A DNA stretch of 64,000 nucleotides. Origin: Sulfitobacter mediterraneus. Its GTDB lineage: Bacteria; Pseudomonadota; Alphaproteobacteria; Rhodobacterales; Rhodobacteraceae. Positions 17,525 to 24,297 of the stretch are shown here, in pieces. A program made the translations under genes and the position numbers. The DNA lies in NCBI RefSeq assembly GCF_016801775.1, contig NZ_CP069004.1, forward strand, positions 310,001-374,000. The letters are read 5' to 3'. How positions within the stretch are numbered: position 1 is the first letter of the stretch; every line of letters starts with the position of its first letter. Under the pieces are notes generated by a model. The model was not told the DNA's origin. It was given only the letters and a program-made list of their open reading frames with translations, and did no database searches.

Positions 17525-18052
17525 ATGAGAATTAGGGTCAAGAACCCAGCCGCCGACCAGGATCTTACCGAATATGTGATGGGGATCGCGGAAGAAAGCG
17601 TCAGGTTCCCCGGTATCGCGCAATGCTTTGGCATCGTTGGTCTTTTTGGCAGCAGGATGCTTTGCGTTCATGTCAGCCCGGGTACGACGCAGGAGGAGAT
17701 GGACACCATCTTCGCAAATCTGAACCTGATGGGCGGCGACAATGTGCTCGATTGGTACATTATCGGCCCGTTTGACGAGCATTTTGCCATCGGCAGTGCA
17801 TTGTGGCGTTCCAAGAAAGACATCAAGAAGACCTTTCGCCAGTCTTTTCCCAAAAAGGCCCGGTTTCATATCATGGATGTCACAGCCGAAAGATCGGCCC
17901 GAGTTCTGTTTGAAGGCAACATGTGGCCCATCGGCGCAATTGACATACGTGTTGTGCGCAATTCCTTCAGTTTGGCCTTTGCCTACAAAGAGGGACGGTT
18001 GTCGGTCACCACATGGACTCCGCTCGATTTGACGAAATTCAAACGGCTTTGA
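17525..18052 (+). CDS. Hypothetical protein with CNF/CheD-like Cys-His spacing
   Basis: A 175-residue protein, compact and mixed alpha/beta, with no signal peptide. Residues 30-60 hold Cys-Phe-Gly-Ile-Val followed by VHVSPGTTQ. The cysteine (in AQCFG) and histidine (in CVHVS) are exactly 15 residues apart, as are catalytic Cys866 and His881 of E. coli CNF1. A Gly-Thr-Thr also follows shortly after the histidine in both. CNF1, BLF1 and CheD are glutamine deamidases built on this Cys-His arrangement. The rest of the protein does not clearly align, so the deamidase idea is only a hypothesis. Its TGA stop lies inside the first dyad of the 205-bp repeat array. Confidence 0.55.
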   Translation: MRIRVKNPAADQDLTEYVMGIAEESVRFPGIAQCFGIVGLFGSRMLCVHVSPGTTQEEMDTIFANLNLMGGDNVLDWYIIGPFDEHFAIGSALWRSKKDIKKTFRQSFPKKARFHIMDVTAERSARVLFEGNMWPIGAIDIRVVRNSFSLAFAYKEGRLSVTTWTPLDLTKFKRL

Positions 18053-18170
18053 TCCGGGGGGATCAATCGGGGTGTTCCTGGCGTTTGATTTGAGAGGGTG
18101 TGCGCTGTCACTTTGCTGCGCAAAATGACTTTGCGCACTCAAACAATTTTTTCGCTGAAAAATGGTTTGA

Positions 18171-18217
18171 TGGTGGGCGACCCTGGAATCGAACCAGGCG
18201 TGCGTCTCCGCGAGGGA
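18171..18217 (-). pseudogene. tRNA-Tyr 3' fragment, copy 1
   Basis: These 47 bases match the intact tRNA-Tyr from the encoded CCA through acceptor, T arm and variable arm to the 3' side of the anticodon stem. The anticodon is replaced by a GCAGG / CCTGC hairpin, and 10 bases of D-stem and anticodon-stem sequence follow (CCCCTGCCAC). The 5' acceptor strand is absent, so no functional tRNA can form. Confidence 0.9.
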
Positions 18218-18375
18218 ACCGCAGGTGGCCCCTGCCACGAAGAAACGCGCAGGATTGATCCGGGGGATCAATCGGGGTGTTCTTGGCGTTTGATTTGAGA
18301 GGCTGTGCGCTGTAATTTTGGTGTGCAAAATGACTTTGCGCACTCAAACAATTTTTTCGCTGAAAAATGGTTTGA

Positions 18376-18422
18376 TGGTGGGCGACCCTGGAATCGAACC
18401 AGGCGTGCGTCTCCGCGAGGGA
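18376..18422 (-). pseudogene. tRNA-Tyr 3' fragment, copy 2
   Basis: The same 47-base fragment as copy 1, one 205-bp period further on, with an identical replaced anticodon region. If the tRNA transcript reads through, RNase processing at the CCA end could release a spacer RNA from each unit. Confidence 0.9.
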
Positions 18423-18580
18423 ACCGCAGGTGGCCCCTGCCACGAAGAAACGCGCAGGATTGATCCGGGGGATCAATCGGGGTGTTCTTGGCGTTTGATT
18501 TGAGAGGCTGTGCGCTGTAATTTTGGTGTGCAAAATGACTTTGCGCACTCAAACAATTTTTTCGCTGAAAAATGGTTTGA

Positions 18581-18627
18581 TGGTGGGCGACCCTGGAATC
18601 GAACCAGGCGTGCGTCTCCGCGAGGGA
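18581..18627 (-). pseudogene. tRNA-Tyr 3' fragment, copy 3
   Basis: The third copy of the 47-base tRNA 3' fragment, identical to copy 2, in the unit directly downstream of the intact gene in the direction of tRNA transcription. Confidence 0.9.
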
Positions 18628-18785
18628 ACCGCAGGTGGCCCCTGCCACGAAGAAACGCGCAGGATTGATCCGGGGGATCAATCGGGGTGTTCTTGGCGTT
18701 TGATTTGAGAGGCTGTGCGCTGTAATTTTGGTGTGCAAAATGACTTTGCGCACTCAAACAATTTTTTCGCTGAAAAATGGTTTGA

Positions 18786-18869
18786 TGGTGGGCGACCCTG
18801 GAATCGAACCAGGCGTGCGTCTCCGCGAGGGAGTTACAGTCCCCTGCCACACCTTGCGGCCTGTCGCCC
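18786..18869 (-). tRNA. tRNA-Tyr (anticodon GTA)
   Basis: An 84-base class II tRNA with encoded CCA. The acceptor stem is GGGCGAC with GTCGCCC, and the D stem is GCC/GGC. The anticodon stem is GGGGA/TCCCT around the loop CTGTAAC, with anticodon GTA at 18835-18837. A long variable arm and the T arm CCTGG-TTCGATT-CCAGG follow. The discriminator is A. It is the only complete copy at the head of the repeat array, with a TrmH-family methyltransferase gene diverging upstream. Confidence 0.95.
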
Positions 18870-18884
18870 ACTTACCTTCTGTGC

Positions 18885-18914
18885 ATTGCACCGAACGTGG
18901 AGGCGTGATTACAA
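18885..18914 (-). promoter_or_regulatory. Candidate promoter of tRNA-Tyr
   Basis: On the minus strand, TTGTAA (18914-18909) and TGCAAT (18890-18885) are separated by 18 bases. They lie about 16 bases upstream of the mature 5' end of the tRNA. This is a reasonable but unproven sigma-70 type match. Confidence 0.4.
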
Positions 18915-18980
18915 GCGACCCTGACAGGCGTCAAGGCGAAAACCGACCAAAGGGCGCGACAATTTTTTGAGGATGGCACA

Positions 18981-19757
18981 ATGAAAAAACCAAAGTGGGT
19001 CGTGCAGAAAGAGCAGGACAAAAAAGCCGAGGCAAATACGACGCTTTGGCTCTTTGGTTTGCATGCGGTGCGTGATGCGTTGGTGAACCCCGCGCGGGAG
19101 AAATTGACGTTGATGGTCACACCAAATGCGCAGATCAAACTGGAAGAGGCCATTGCAACTGCGGGCATCACGCCGCAGGTCGTCGATCCGCGCAAGTTCC
19201 ATCCGCCGATTGACCCCGGTTCGGTCCATCAGGGGGCGGTCTTGGAGGTCAAACCGCTCAACTGGGGGCGGCTTGAGGATGTCTGCATCGGCGATTCAGC
19301 GCCGCGTGTGCTGTTGTTGGACCGCGTGACCGATCCGCATAACGTGGGCGCGATCCTGCGCTCTGCCGAGGTGCTGGGCGCCTCTGCGGTGGTGGGCACA
19401 CGGCACCATTCCGCGCCGGAAACCGGGGCGCTGGCCAAAACCGCCTCTGGTGCGCTGGAACGGCAGCCTTACTTGCGGGTGCGTAATCTGGCCGATGCGA
19501 TCCGGGCGTTACAGAACATGGGCTATCTGGTACTGGGCCTTGACGGTGAGGCGACCCAAACCATCGAGGCGGCAGTGGAGGGCAAACGCGACCGCCCCGT
19601 AGCGCTTGTGTTGGGGGCCGAGGGGCCGGGCTTGCGGGAAAAAACCCGCGAAACGGTGGATGCACTGGTACGGATTGACGCATCAGGGCAGTTTGGATCG
19701 CTCAATGTCTCCAATGCCGCCGCAATCGCCCTATATGCCACCAAGGAGCATTTCTAA
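18981..19757 (+). CDS. rlmB: 23S rRNA (guanosine-2'-O)-methyltransferase, TrmH/RlmB family
   Basis: A 258-residue SPOUT-class 2'-O-ribose methyltransferase. The N-terminal L30e-like substrate domain starts at about residue 22 (TLWLFGLHAVRDAL). The knotted catalytic domain holds motif 1 (DRVTDPHNVGAILRSAEVLGA, about residues 113-133), motif 2 (VLGAEGPGL) and motif 3 (GSLNVSNAAAIALY). Homologues methylate G2251 of 23S rRNA, although specificity within the family cannot be read here. The ATG follows GAGGATGGC. The next gene begins 9 bp after the stop and is likely cotranscribed. Confidence 0.9.
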   Translation: MKKPKWVVQKEQDKKAEANTTLWLFGLHAVRDALVNPAREKLTLMVTPNAQIKLEEAIATAGITPQVVDPRKFHPPIDPGSVHQGAVLEVKPLNWGRLEDVCIGDSAPRVLLLDRVTDPHNVGAILRSAEVLGASAVVGTRHHSAPETGALAKTASGALERQPYLRVRNLADAIRALQNMGYLVLGLDGEATQTIEAAVEGKRDRPVALVLGAEGPGLREKTRETVDALVRIDASGQFGSLNVSNAAAIALYATKEHF

Positions 19758-19766
19758 GAGGGCGCA

Positions 19767-20078
19767 ATGGCCGGGCCAACCAAGATCGCGACCTGCTGCC
19801 ACTGCGGCAGCAAGGCGGCACTGAAACTGGGCAAAGGACGGCATGAGCTGTCCTGCGCAAGCTGCGGCGCACCCCTGCGGCAGTTGAAGGCCTTGCCGGT
19901 GAAACCCGCGCCGCGTCCGGCGGCGATCAGCCATCAGCCGGCCCTGCGCGATTTTGCAGGGCAGGCGCAGCCGCAGCGCAAGCGGCGAAAAAAGCCCAAG
20001 AAAAAGAAGATCTTCGGTGGCAAGTTCAAGGACTTCGCCGAGGATCTGTTCGATTTTGTCGAAGACATCTTTGACTGA
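19767..20078 (+). CDS. Small zinc-ribbon protein, acidic C-terminus
   Basis: A 103-residue protein. Residues 7-40 contain two CxxC pairs (CHCGS and CASCG) separated by about 17 residues, as in zinc ribbons. The centre is rich in Pro and Ala. A cluster of basic residues (KRRKKPKKKK) follows and then an amphipathic acidic, Phe-rich tail (FKDFAEDLFDFVEDIFD). It is coupled to the methyltransferase gene, so a link to rRNA or ribosome work is plausible but unproven. I do not recognise a named family. Confidence 0.65.
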   Translation: MAGPTKIATCCHCGSKAALKLGKGRHELSCASCGAPLRQLKALPVKPAPRPAAISHQPALRDFAGQAQPQRKRRKKPKKKKIFGGKFKDFAEDLFDFVEDIFD

Positions 20079-20127
20079 AACCGCGCGGATCGGCGGGATA
20101 TTGCCCGTTTTTTAACAGATTGTTCAT

Positions 20128-20271
20128 CTGCGCCCTGCTACCCCTTTGAAAGCAGCGCAGGAAACTTACCTTTTATGTGCAGGCCGGATTGGAACCGCCG
20201 GCTGATGCTTTACTGTCCCTCGTTCCGTACCTTCGCGCCCCCTTGCCCTTTGGCAATCGGGGCGCTTTTTT
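20128..20271 (+). ncRNA. Candidate structured small RNA or terminated leader
   Basis: The gap between the zinc-ribbon and CoA-binding genes holds three stems on the plus strand. CTGCGC..TGCT (20128-20139) pairs with AGCAGCGCAG (20151-20160). A GCCGG/CCGGC hairpin lies around 20184-20203. A terminator with GCGCCCC (20235-20241) and GGGGCGC (20259-20265) is followed by TTTTTTC. This layout suits an independent sRNA or a leader that stops before the gene at 20300. No known RNA family was recognised; SRP and tmRNA signatures are absent. Confidence 0.35.
20235..20271 (+). terminator. Intrinsic terminator upstream of CoA-binding protein gene
   Basis: A 7-bp GC stem (GCGCCCC with GGGGCGC) encloses a second stem (TTGCC with GGCAA) and is followed by six T residues. 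It ends 29 bp before the next ATG on the same strand. Confidence 0.75.
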
Positions 20272-20299
20272 CTTTTGATGCACGAGGGTAGGGTGAGAC

Positions 20300-20767
20300 A
20301 TGACCTATTCTGATGCCTGGCTGAAAACCATCCTGACCCGCACCAAACGCATTGCTGTTGTGGGTGTTTCCATGAATCCGGTGCGCCCCAGCTATTATGT
20401 GGCGCGGTATCTTGGCCTGCGCGGCTATCAGGTCGTCCCGGTCAATCCGCGCCATGCCGGTGAAACGCTGTTTGGCCAAACGGTGGTTACCGATCTGCGG
20501 CAGATCGAAGGCAGCGTTGATATGGTGGATATTTTCCGGCGCTCCGAAGCGGTGCCGGAAATTGTCGATGAGGCGCTGGAGGCGTTTCCCAACCTGCAAA
20601 CCATTTGGATGCAGATCGGGGTTGAGCACGCCGAAGCTGCGGCCAAGGCCGAGGCGCGCGGCGTCGATGTGGTACAAAACCGTTGTCCCAAAATCGAATA
20701 TCAACGGCTGTTCGGAGAACTGCGGCAGGGCGGCTTTGCCACGGGCGTGATTTCCAGCAAGCTTTAG
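20300..20767 (+). CDS. CoA-binding domain protein (YccU family)
   Basis: A 155-residue protein with a single CoA_binding_2 Rossmann domain. It opens with KRIAVVGVSMNPVRPSYYVA (nucleotide-binding loop) and continues with YQVVPVNPRHAGETLFGQ, VDMVDIFRRSEAVPEIVDEA and the late cysteine in VVQNRCPKIE. Family members resemble the CoA-ligase Rossmann part and have no settled function. Its stop overlaps the hisE stop by 4 bp in a convergent arrangement. Confidence 0.9.
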   Translation: MTYSDAWLKTILTRTKRIAVVGVSMNPVRPSYYVARYLGLRGYQVVPVNPRHAGETLFGQTVVTDLRQIEGSVDMVDIFRRSEAVPEIVDEALEAFPNLQTIWMQIGVEHAEAAAKAEARGVDVVQNRCPKIEYQRLFGELRQGGFATGVISSKL

Positions 20768-21075
20768 GGCGCGCGAGAAGCTTTCTCAGCGATGCCAGAC
20801 TGGCTTTGCCTTGCGGCGAGCGTCTCCAGCACATCGGACAGCGGCACATCACGGGCAGCCAACATCACCAGCAGGTGATAGAGGACATCTGCCGCTTCGC
20901 CGGTGAGGGCATCGCGGTCGCCCTTGACCGCTTCGATGATGGCCTCCACGGCCTCCTCGCCAAATTTCTCGGCGCATTTCTCCGGGCCTTTGGCCAAAAG
21001 CTGTGCGGTCCAGCTGCTGGATGGATCCGCATCCTTGCGGGCGAGAATGGTAGCGTAAAGATCGTCCAGGGTCAT
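20764..21075 (-). CDS. hisE: Phosphoribosyl-ATP pyrophosphatase
   Basis: A 103-residue HisE that removes pyrophosphate from phosphoribosyl-ATP in the second step of histidine synthesis. It is an all-helical MazG-like protein. The metal-binding signature is seen in [17 protein letters not shown] and [14 protein letters not shown]. Its start overlaps the hisF stop by 4 bp, indicating translational coupling at the end of the operon. Confidence 0.94.
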   Translation of the reverse strand: MTLDDLYATILARKDADPSSSWTAQLLAKGPEKCAEKFGEEAVEAIIEAVKGDRDALTGEAADVLYHLLVMLAARDVPLSDVLETLAARQSQSGIAEKASRAP

Positions 21076-21833
21076 GTCAGCCTCATCGGGATGCCAGCGG
21101 CGGCCATATGCGCCTTGGCTTCGGCGATGGTATATTCGCCAAAGTGAAAGATCGAGGCGGCCAGCACCGCAGAGGCGCCGCCTTGGGTCACGCCATCCAC
21201 CAGATGATCAAGCGTGCCAACCCCGCCAGAGGCGATCACCGGAACATGGACAGCGTCCGAAATGGCGCGGGTCAGCGGCAGGTTGAACCCCTGTTTTGTG
21301 CCGTCCCGGTCCATTGAGGTCAACAGGATCTCGCCCGCGCCCTTCGCTGTCACGGTGCGGGCAAATTCCACCGCGTCTATGCCTGTGGGCTTGCGGCCGC
21401 CATGGGTAAAGATTTCCCATTTGCCGGGCGAGACTGTTTTGGCGTCAATCGCGCAGACGATGCATTGGCTGCCAAATTGGTTGGCGGCCTCGGCGATCAC
21501 ATCCGGGTTGGCCACGGCAGCGGAGTTGAAACTGACCTTGTCCGCCCCCGCCAACAACAGCGCCCGCACATCGGCAGAAGTTCGCACCCCTCCCCCCACT
21601 GTCAGCGGGATATAGCAATGTTCGGCTGTGCGGCGCACCAGATCAAACATGGTGCCGCGGTTTTCGTGGGTTGCGTGAATGTCGAGAAAGCACAGCTCGT
21701 CCGCGCCAGCGGCGTCATAGGCGATGGCGGCGTCCACCGGATCGCCCGCATCACGCAGGCCGACAAAGTTCACGCCTTTGACAACGCGGCCATCGGCAAC
21801 GTCAAGGCAGGGGATGATGCGGGTTTTGAGCAT
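21072..21833 (-). CDS. hisF: Imidazole glycerol phosphate synthase, cyclase subunit
   Basis: A 253-residue (beta/alpha)8 barrel. It works with HisH to convert PRFAR and ammonia into imidazole glycerol phosphate and AICAR. The catalytic aspartates fall in [17 protein letters not shown] (near residue 11) and in the [18 protein letters not shown] region (about 130). [13 protein letters not shown] and [12 protein letters not shown] form the phosphate-binding half barrels. The gene for its partner HisH lies 1.8 kb upstream on the same strand. Confidence 0.96.
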   Translation of the reverse strand: MLKTRIIPCLDVADGRVVKGVNFVGLRDAGDPVDAAIAYDAAGADELCFLDIHATHENRGTMFDLVRRTAEHCYIPLTVGGGVRTSADVRALLLAGADKVSFNSAAVANPDVIAEAANQFGSQCIVCAIDAKTVSPGKWEIFTHGGRKPTGIDAVEFARTVTAKGAGEILLTSMDRDGTKQGFNLPLTRAISDAVHVPVIASGGVGTLDHLVDGVTQGGASAVLAASIFHFGEYTIAEAKAHMAAAGIPMRLT

Positions 21834-21870
21834 GAGGGTGGTTTAATCCGCTGTTGTCCTTGGGGCAAGC

Positions 21871-21927
21871 GCCGGGGGGCTTTGCGCCCCCCGGACCCCC
21901 CGCAGAGGTTTTTGAGCCAAATGAAGT
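21871..21927 (+). repeat. G-tract hairpin plus conserved tail, intergenic element copy 2
   Basis: A G6 tract and a C6 tract flank a short loop (GGGGGG-CTTTGCG-CCCCCC). They are followed by GGACCCCCCGCAGAGG and TTTTTGAGCCAAATGAAG. The element fills the gap between hisA and hisF, in the opposite sense to the operon, and has the same plan as the copy at 14062-14112. It may weaken readthrough or be a clade-wide intergenic repeat. Confidence 0.6.
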
Positions 21928-22646
21928 CAGGGGGCGAGGGCCGAGAGAGCAGCCTTGAGATCAATGGCGCCATCATAAAGTGCGCGACCTGAAATGGCCC
22001 CCTCGATCACGCCGGTCTGTTTGAGCGCAATAAGATCGTCCAGCGAAGACACGCCGCCCGAGGCAATCACCGGGATCGAGACCGCGCGGGCCAGTTCGGC
22101 GGTGGCCTCGATGTTTGGCCCGCCCATTGCGCCATCGCGCATGATGTCAGTGTAGATGATGGCCGCAACGCCTGCGTCCTCAAAGGATTTGGCAAGATCG
22201 GTGACCATCACATCGGTCTCTGTGGCCCAGCCTTTGGTGGCTACGCGGCCATTGCGGGCATCAATGCCCACTGCAACCTGGCCCGGAAAGGTCTTTGCAG
22301 CCTCGCGCACCAGATCGGGGTTTTCGACGGCAACCGTGCCAAGGATCACCCGCGCCAGCCCTTTTTCCAGCCAGCCCTCGATGGTGGCCATGTCGCGGAT
22401 GCCGCCACCCAATTGCGCGGGCACGTCACAAGCCTTCAGGATCGCCTCAACCGGCGCCGCATTCACAGGTGTTCCGGCAAAAGCGCCATTGAGATCAACC
22501 AGATGCAACCATTCACAGCCCGCCTCAACAAAGCTGCGGGCCTGCGCGGCGGGATCGTCGTTAAACACGGTCGAGCGGTCCATATCGCCATGTACAAGGC
22601 GCACAGCCTGGCCGTCTTTGAGGTCAATTGCGGGATAGAGGATCAT
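21927..22646 (-). CDS. hisA: ProFAR isomerase
   Basis: A 239-residue (beta/alpha)8 barrel isomerase converting ProFAR to PRFAR. The N-terminal [20 protein letters not shown] carries the first catalytic aspartate, and the second barrel half has [12 protein letters not shown] and [31 protein letters not shown] forms the C-terminal phosphate loop. It is separated from hisF by 93 bp that hold an intergenic element, so it may be read as one transcript or two. Confidence 0.95.
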   Translation of the reverse strand: MILYPAIDLKDGQAVRLVHGDMDRSTVFNDDPAAQARSFVEAGCEWLHLVDLNGAFAGTPVNAAPVEAILKACDVPAQLGGGIRDMATIEGWLEKGLARVILGTVAVENPDLVREAAKTFPGQVAVGIDARNGRVATKGWATETDVMVTDLAKSFEDAGVAAIIYTDIMRDGAMGGPNIEATAELARAVSIPVIASGGVSSLDDLIALKQTGVIEGAISGRALYDGAIDLKAALSALAP

Positions 22647-22779
22647 GGCCTGTCCTTATGATCTGAAGTTGGGTCCGGTTATGCATGTTGCGGGGCGATT
22701 TGCAACGCGACCCAAGGTCAGCCTTGCCTGAAAGGGGGGTGATCGCACAAACTGGCCTCAGAAAACGGGGAGGAATGAC

Positions 22780-23166
22780 ATGAAAACGATAATCACTGCG
22801 GCGCTGTTTGCCTTTGGATTGGCAGGGGGCGCGTTGGCCGAACCTGCGATTGGTACGTGGAAAACACAAGTCGATGACGGGGCATATGCCCATGTCAAAA
22901 TGGCGCCTTGCGGCAACGCAGTCTGCGGCAAAATCGCTCGCACGTTCAATGACAGCGGCGAATACAAATCCAAAAATCTGGGCAAGACCCTTGTGATCGA
23001 CATGAAACCGGAGGGGGGCGGCAAATACAAAGGCAAGGTTTGGCGGCCTTCCAATGACAAGATCTATATCGGCAAGATGGCGGTCTCTGGCAATTCTTTG
23101 AAACTGTCTGGTTGCGTCGCCGGCGGTTTGATTTGCTCAAAACAGACATGGCAGCGACTGAACTAG
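22780..23166 (+). CDS. DUF2147 secreted protein 1
   Basis: A 128-residue protein with a clear signal peptide (MKTIITAALFAFGLAGGALA). The mature part is a DUF2147 beta domain, with IGTWKTQVDDGAYAHVKMAP and CGNAVCGKIAR. A second Cys pair near the C-terminus (CVAGGLICSKQTW) may form disulfides. The family is periplasmic, of unknown function. It lies on the strand opposite to, and in the middle of, the his cluster and is followed by its own terminator. Confidence 0.88.
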   Translation: MKTIITAALFAFGLAGGALAEPAIGTWKTQVDDGAYAHVKMAPCGNAVCGKIARTFNDSGEYKSKNLGKTLVIDMKPEGGGKYKGKVWRPSNDKIYIGKMAVSGNSLKLSGCVAGGLICSKQTWQRLN

Positions 23167-23190
23167 GTTCGGCGAGACATTGAAAGTTGA

Positions 23191-23222
23191 GGCGCAGAGA
23201 GGTATTTCTTTCTGCGCCTTTT
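23191..23222 (+). terminator. Terminator between the two DUF2147 genes
   Basis: GGCGCAGA (23191-23198) and TCTGCGCC (23211-23218) form a perfect 8-bp stem followed by TTTT. It separates the two paralogous genes into distinct or partly distinct transcription units. Confidence 0.8.
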
Positions 23223-23243
23223 CTGTTGGGGGAGAAGCTGAAC

Positions 23244-23651
23244 ATGAGCCTTTGCAAATTGATTGCCGTTGCGGCCCTTGCCATGATGTCAGGCGGAGCC
23301 GCGCTGGCGCAAAATGCGCAGGTTGAGGTGCCGCTGGGCCTGTGGAAGTCAGAGCCGGACCGCCTCGGCGTGGTGTTGAATGTACGCACCAAACCATGCG
23401 GTCGCGCGATGTGCGGCCGGGTGGAGCGGGTCAAGGACCGGCGCGGCTATGACACGCCCTCCACCATGGTGGGGCAAAAGATACTTTGGGATATGAAGCC
23501 GCAGCCCGACGGCAGCTTTCTGGGCAAAATGATCGACACCCGCGGCATCTGGCATCCTGAAACACGGATCGAGGAACGTGCTGGTAAATTGCAGGTGCGG
23601 GCCTGCGGTGAGGAAGGGTGCCGAGATATGGTTTGGAAACGGCTGCGTTAA
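23244..23651 (+). CDS. DUF2147 secreted protein 2
   Basis: A 135-residue paralogue of the preceding gene. A signal peptide occupies residues 1-22 (LIAVAALAMMSGGAALAQ). The DUF2147 features follow: PLGLWKSEPDR, KPCGRAMCGRVERV and the C-terminal VRACGEEGCRDMVWKRL, with the same two Cys pairs. The ATG at 23244 follows GGGGGAGAAG. Its stop overlaps the hisH stop by 4 bp in a convergent arrangement. The pair looks like an old duplication. Confidence 0.87.
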   Translation: MSLCKLIAVAALAMMSGGAALAQNAQVEVPLGLWKSEPDRLGVVLNVRTKPCGRAMCGRVERVKDRRGYDTPSTMVGQKILWDMKPQPDGSFLGKMIDTRGIWHPETRIEERAGKLQVRACGEEGCRDMVWKRLR

Positions 23652-24286
23652 GGTTTCCAATTGAGGAAATTGGCGATCAGCCGCAGGCCAGTGGCTTGGC
23701 TCTTTTCCGGGTGGAACTGCATGCCCAGCATGGTACCGCGTCCGATGATCGCGGTCACATCACCGGCGTAATCGACATGTGCGAGCCGCTGTGCTTCATC
23801 TTGCACAACCATATGATAAGAATGCACAAAATAGGCGTGATCGCCGGTCATGATCCCATCAAACACCGCGTGAGGATGATCGATCACCAGATCGTTCCAG
23901 CCCATATGCGGCACCTTTAAACCGGGGTCCGCCGGGGTGATTTTGGTCACTTCGCCGCCAACCCAATCCAGACCCGGCGTGTCAGCATATTCGCGGCCCA
24001 ATGTCGCCATCAGCTGCATCCCGACGCAGATGCCAAGAAAGGGGCGGCCTTTCTCTTCAACCGCCTCGACCATCGCATCATAAAGCCCGCCCGAGCCCTT
24101 GAGCGCCGCCATGCAGGCCGGAAATGCGCCATCGCCGGGCAGCACCAGCCGGTCGGCCTTTGCCACGACATCGGCGTCGGCAGTGACGATCACCTCGCCT
24201 GCGCCAACCTCGCCTGCCATCCGCTCAAACGCCTTGTGCGCGGAATGCAGATTGCCGGATTCGTAGTCAATAATCGCGGTCAGCAT
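23648..24286 (-). CDS. hisH: Imidazole glycerol phosphate synthase, glutaminase subunit
   Basis: A 212-residue class I glutamine amidotransferase that supplies ammonia to HisF. The nucleophile cysteine lies in FLGICVGMQLMATLG (about residue 85) and the His-Glu pair in GMQFHPEKSQ (about 193-195). The N-terminus ILTAIIDYESGNLHS-like opening is typical. It is 11 bp downstream of hisB. The two DUF2147 genes separate it from hisA. Confidence 0.95.
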   Translation of the reverse strand: MLTAIIDYESGNLHSAHKAFERMAGEVGAGEVIVTADADVVAKADRLVLPGDGAFPACMAALKGSGGLYDAMVEAVEEKGRPFLGICVGMQLMATLGREYADTPGLDWVGGEVTKITPADPGLKVPHMGWNDLVIDHPHAVFDGIMTGDHAYFVHSYHMVVQDEAQRLAHVDYAGDVTAIIGRGTMLGMQFHPEKSQATGLRLIANFLNWKP

Positions 24287-24297
24287 GGAGCTTTTCC

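Larger units (their letters stand above)
18049..18869. repeat. Tandem array of four about 205-bp units containing tRNA-Tyr 3' fragments
   Basis: Units begin at 18049, 18255, 18460 and 18665. Units 2 and 3 are identical; unit 4 matches them up to its tRNA part; unit 1 has several substitutions and one extra G. Each unit opens with a 9-bp dyad (GATTGATCC / GGATCAATC, 18253-18273 in unit 2), then a spacer, then 47 bases equal to the 3' part of tRNA-Tyr on the minus strand. In units 1-3 the anticodon loop is replaced and the 5' acceptor half is missing. Unit 4 completes the functional tRNA gene. Because 205 is not a multiple of three, long frames across the array are spurious. Confidence 0.95.

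Noticed and set aside
18049..18869. CRISPR array
   Set aside because: The 205-bp units have no short direct repeats with variable spacers; units are near-identical throughout and contain tRNA sequence.
17309..18871. Long minus-strand open frames (up to 344 codons) and plus-strand frames containing the DPGIEPGV peptide across the array
   Set aside because: They are produced by repetition of a 205-bp unit that shifts frame each period and by antisense reading of tRNA-Tyr, a well-known source of false proteins. They also run antisense to a better gene at 17525.
18049..18980. Integrated prophage or genomic island at tRNA-Tyr
   Set aside because: No integrase, excisionase or phage gene is in the window. 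The 3' tRNA fragments alone could reflect past integration but do not show it.
20079..20299. SRP RNA or tmRNA gene
   Set aside because: The conserved GGAAGCAGCC-type SRP loop and the tmRNA tRNA-like ends are absent.
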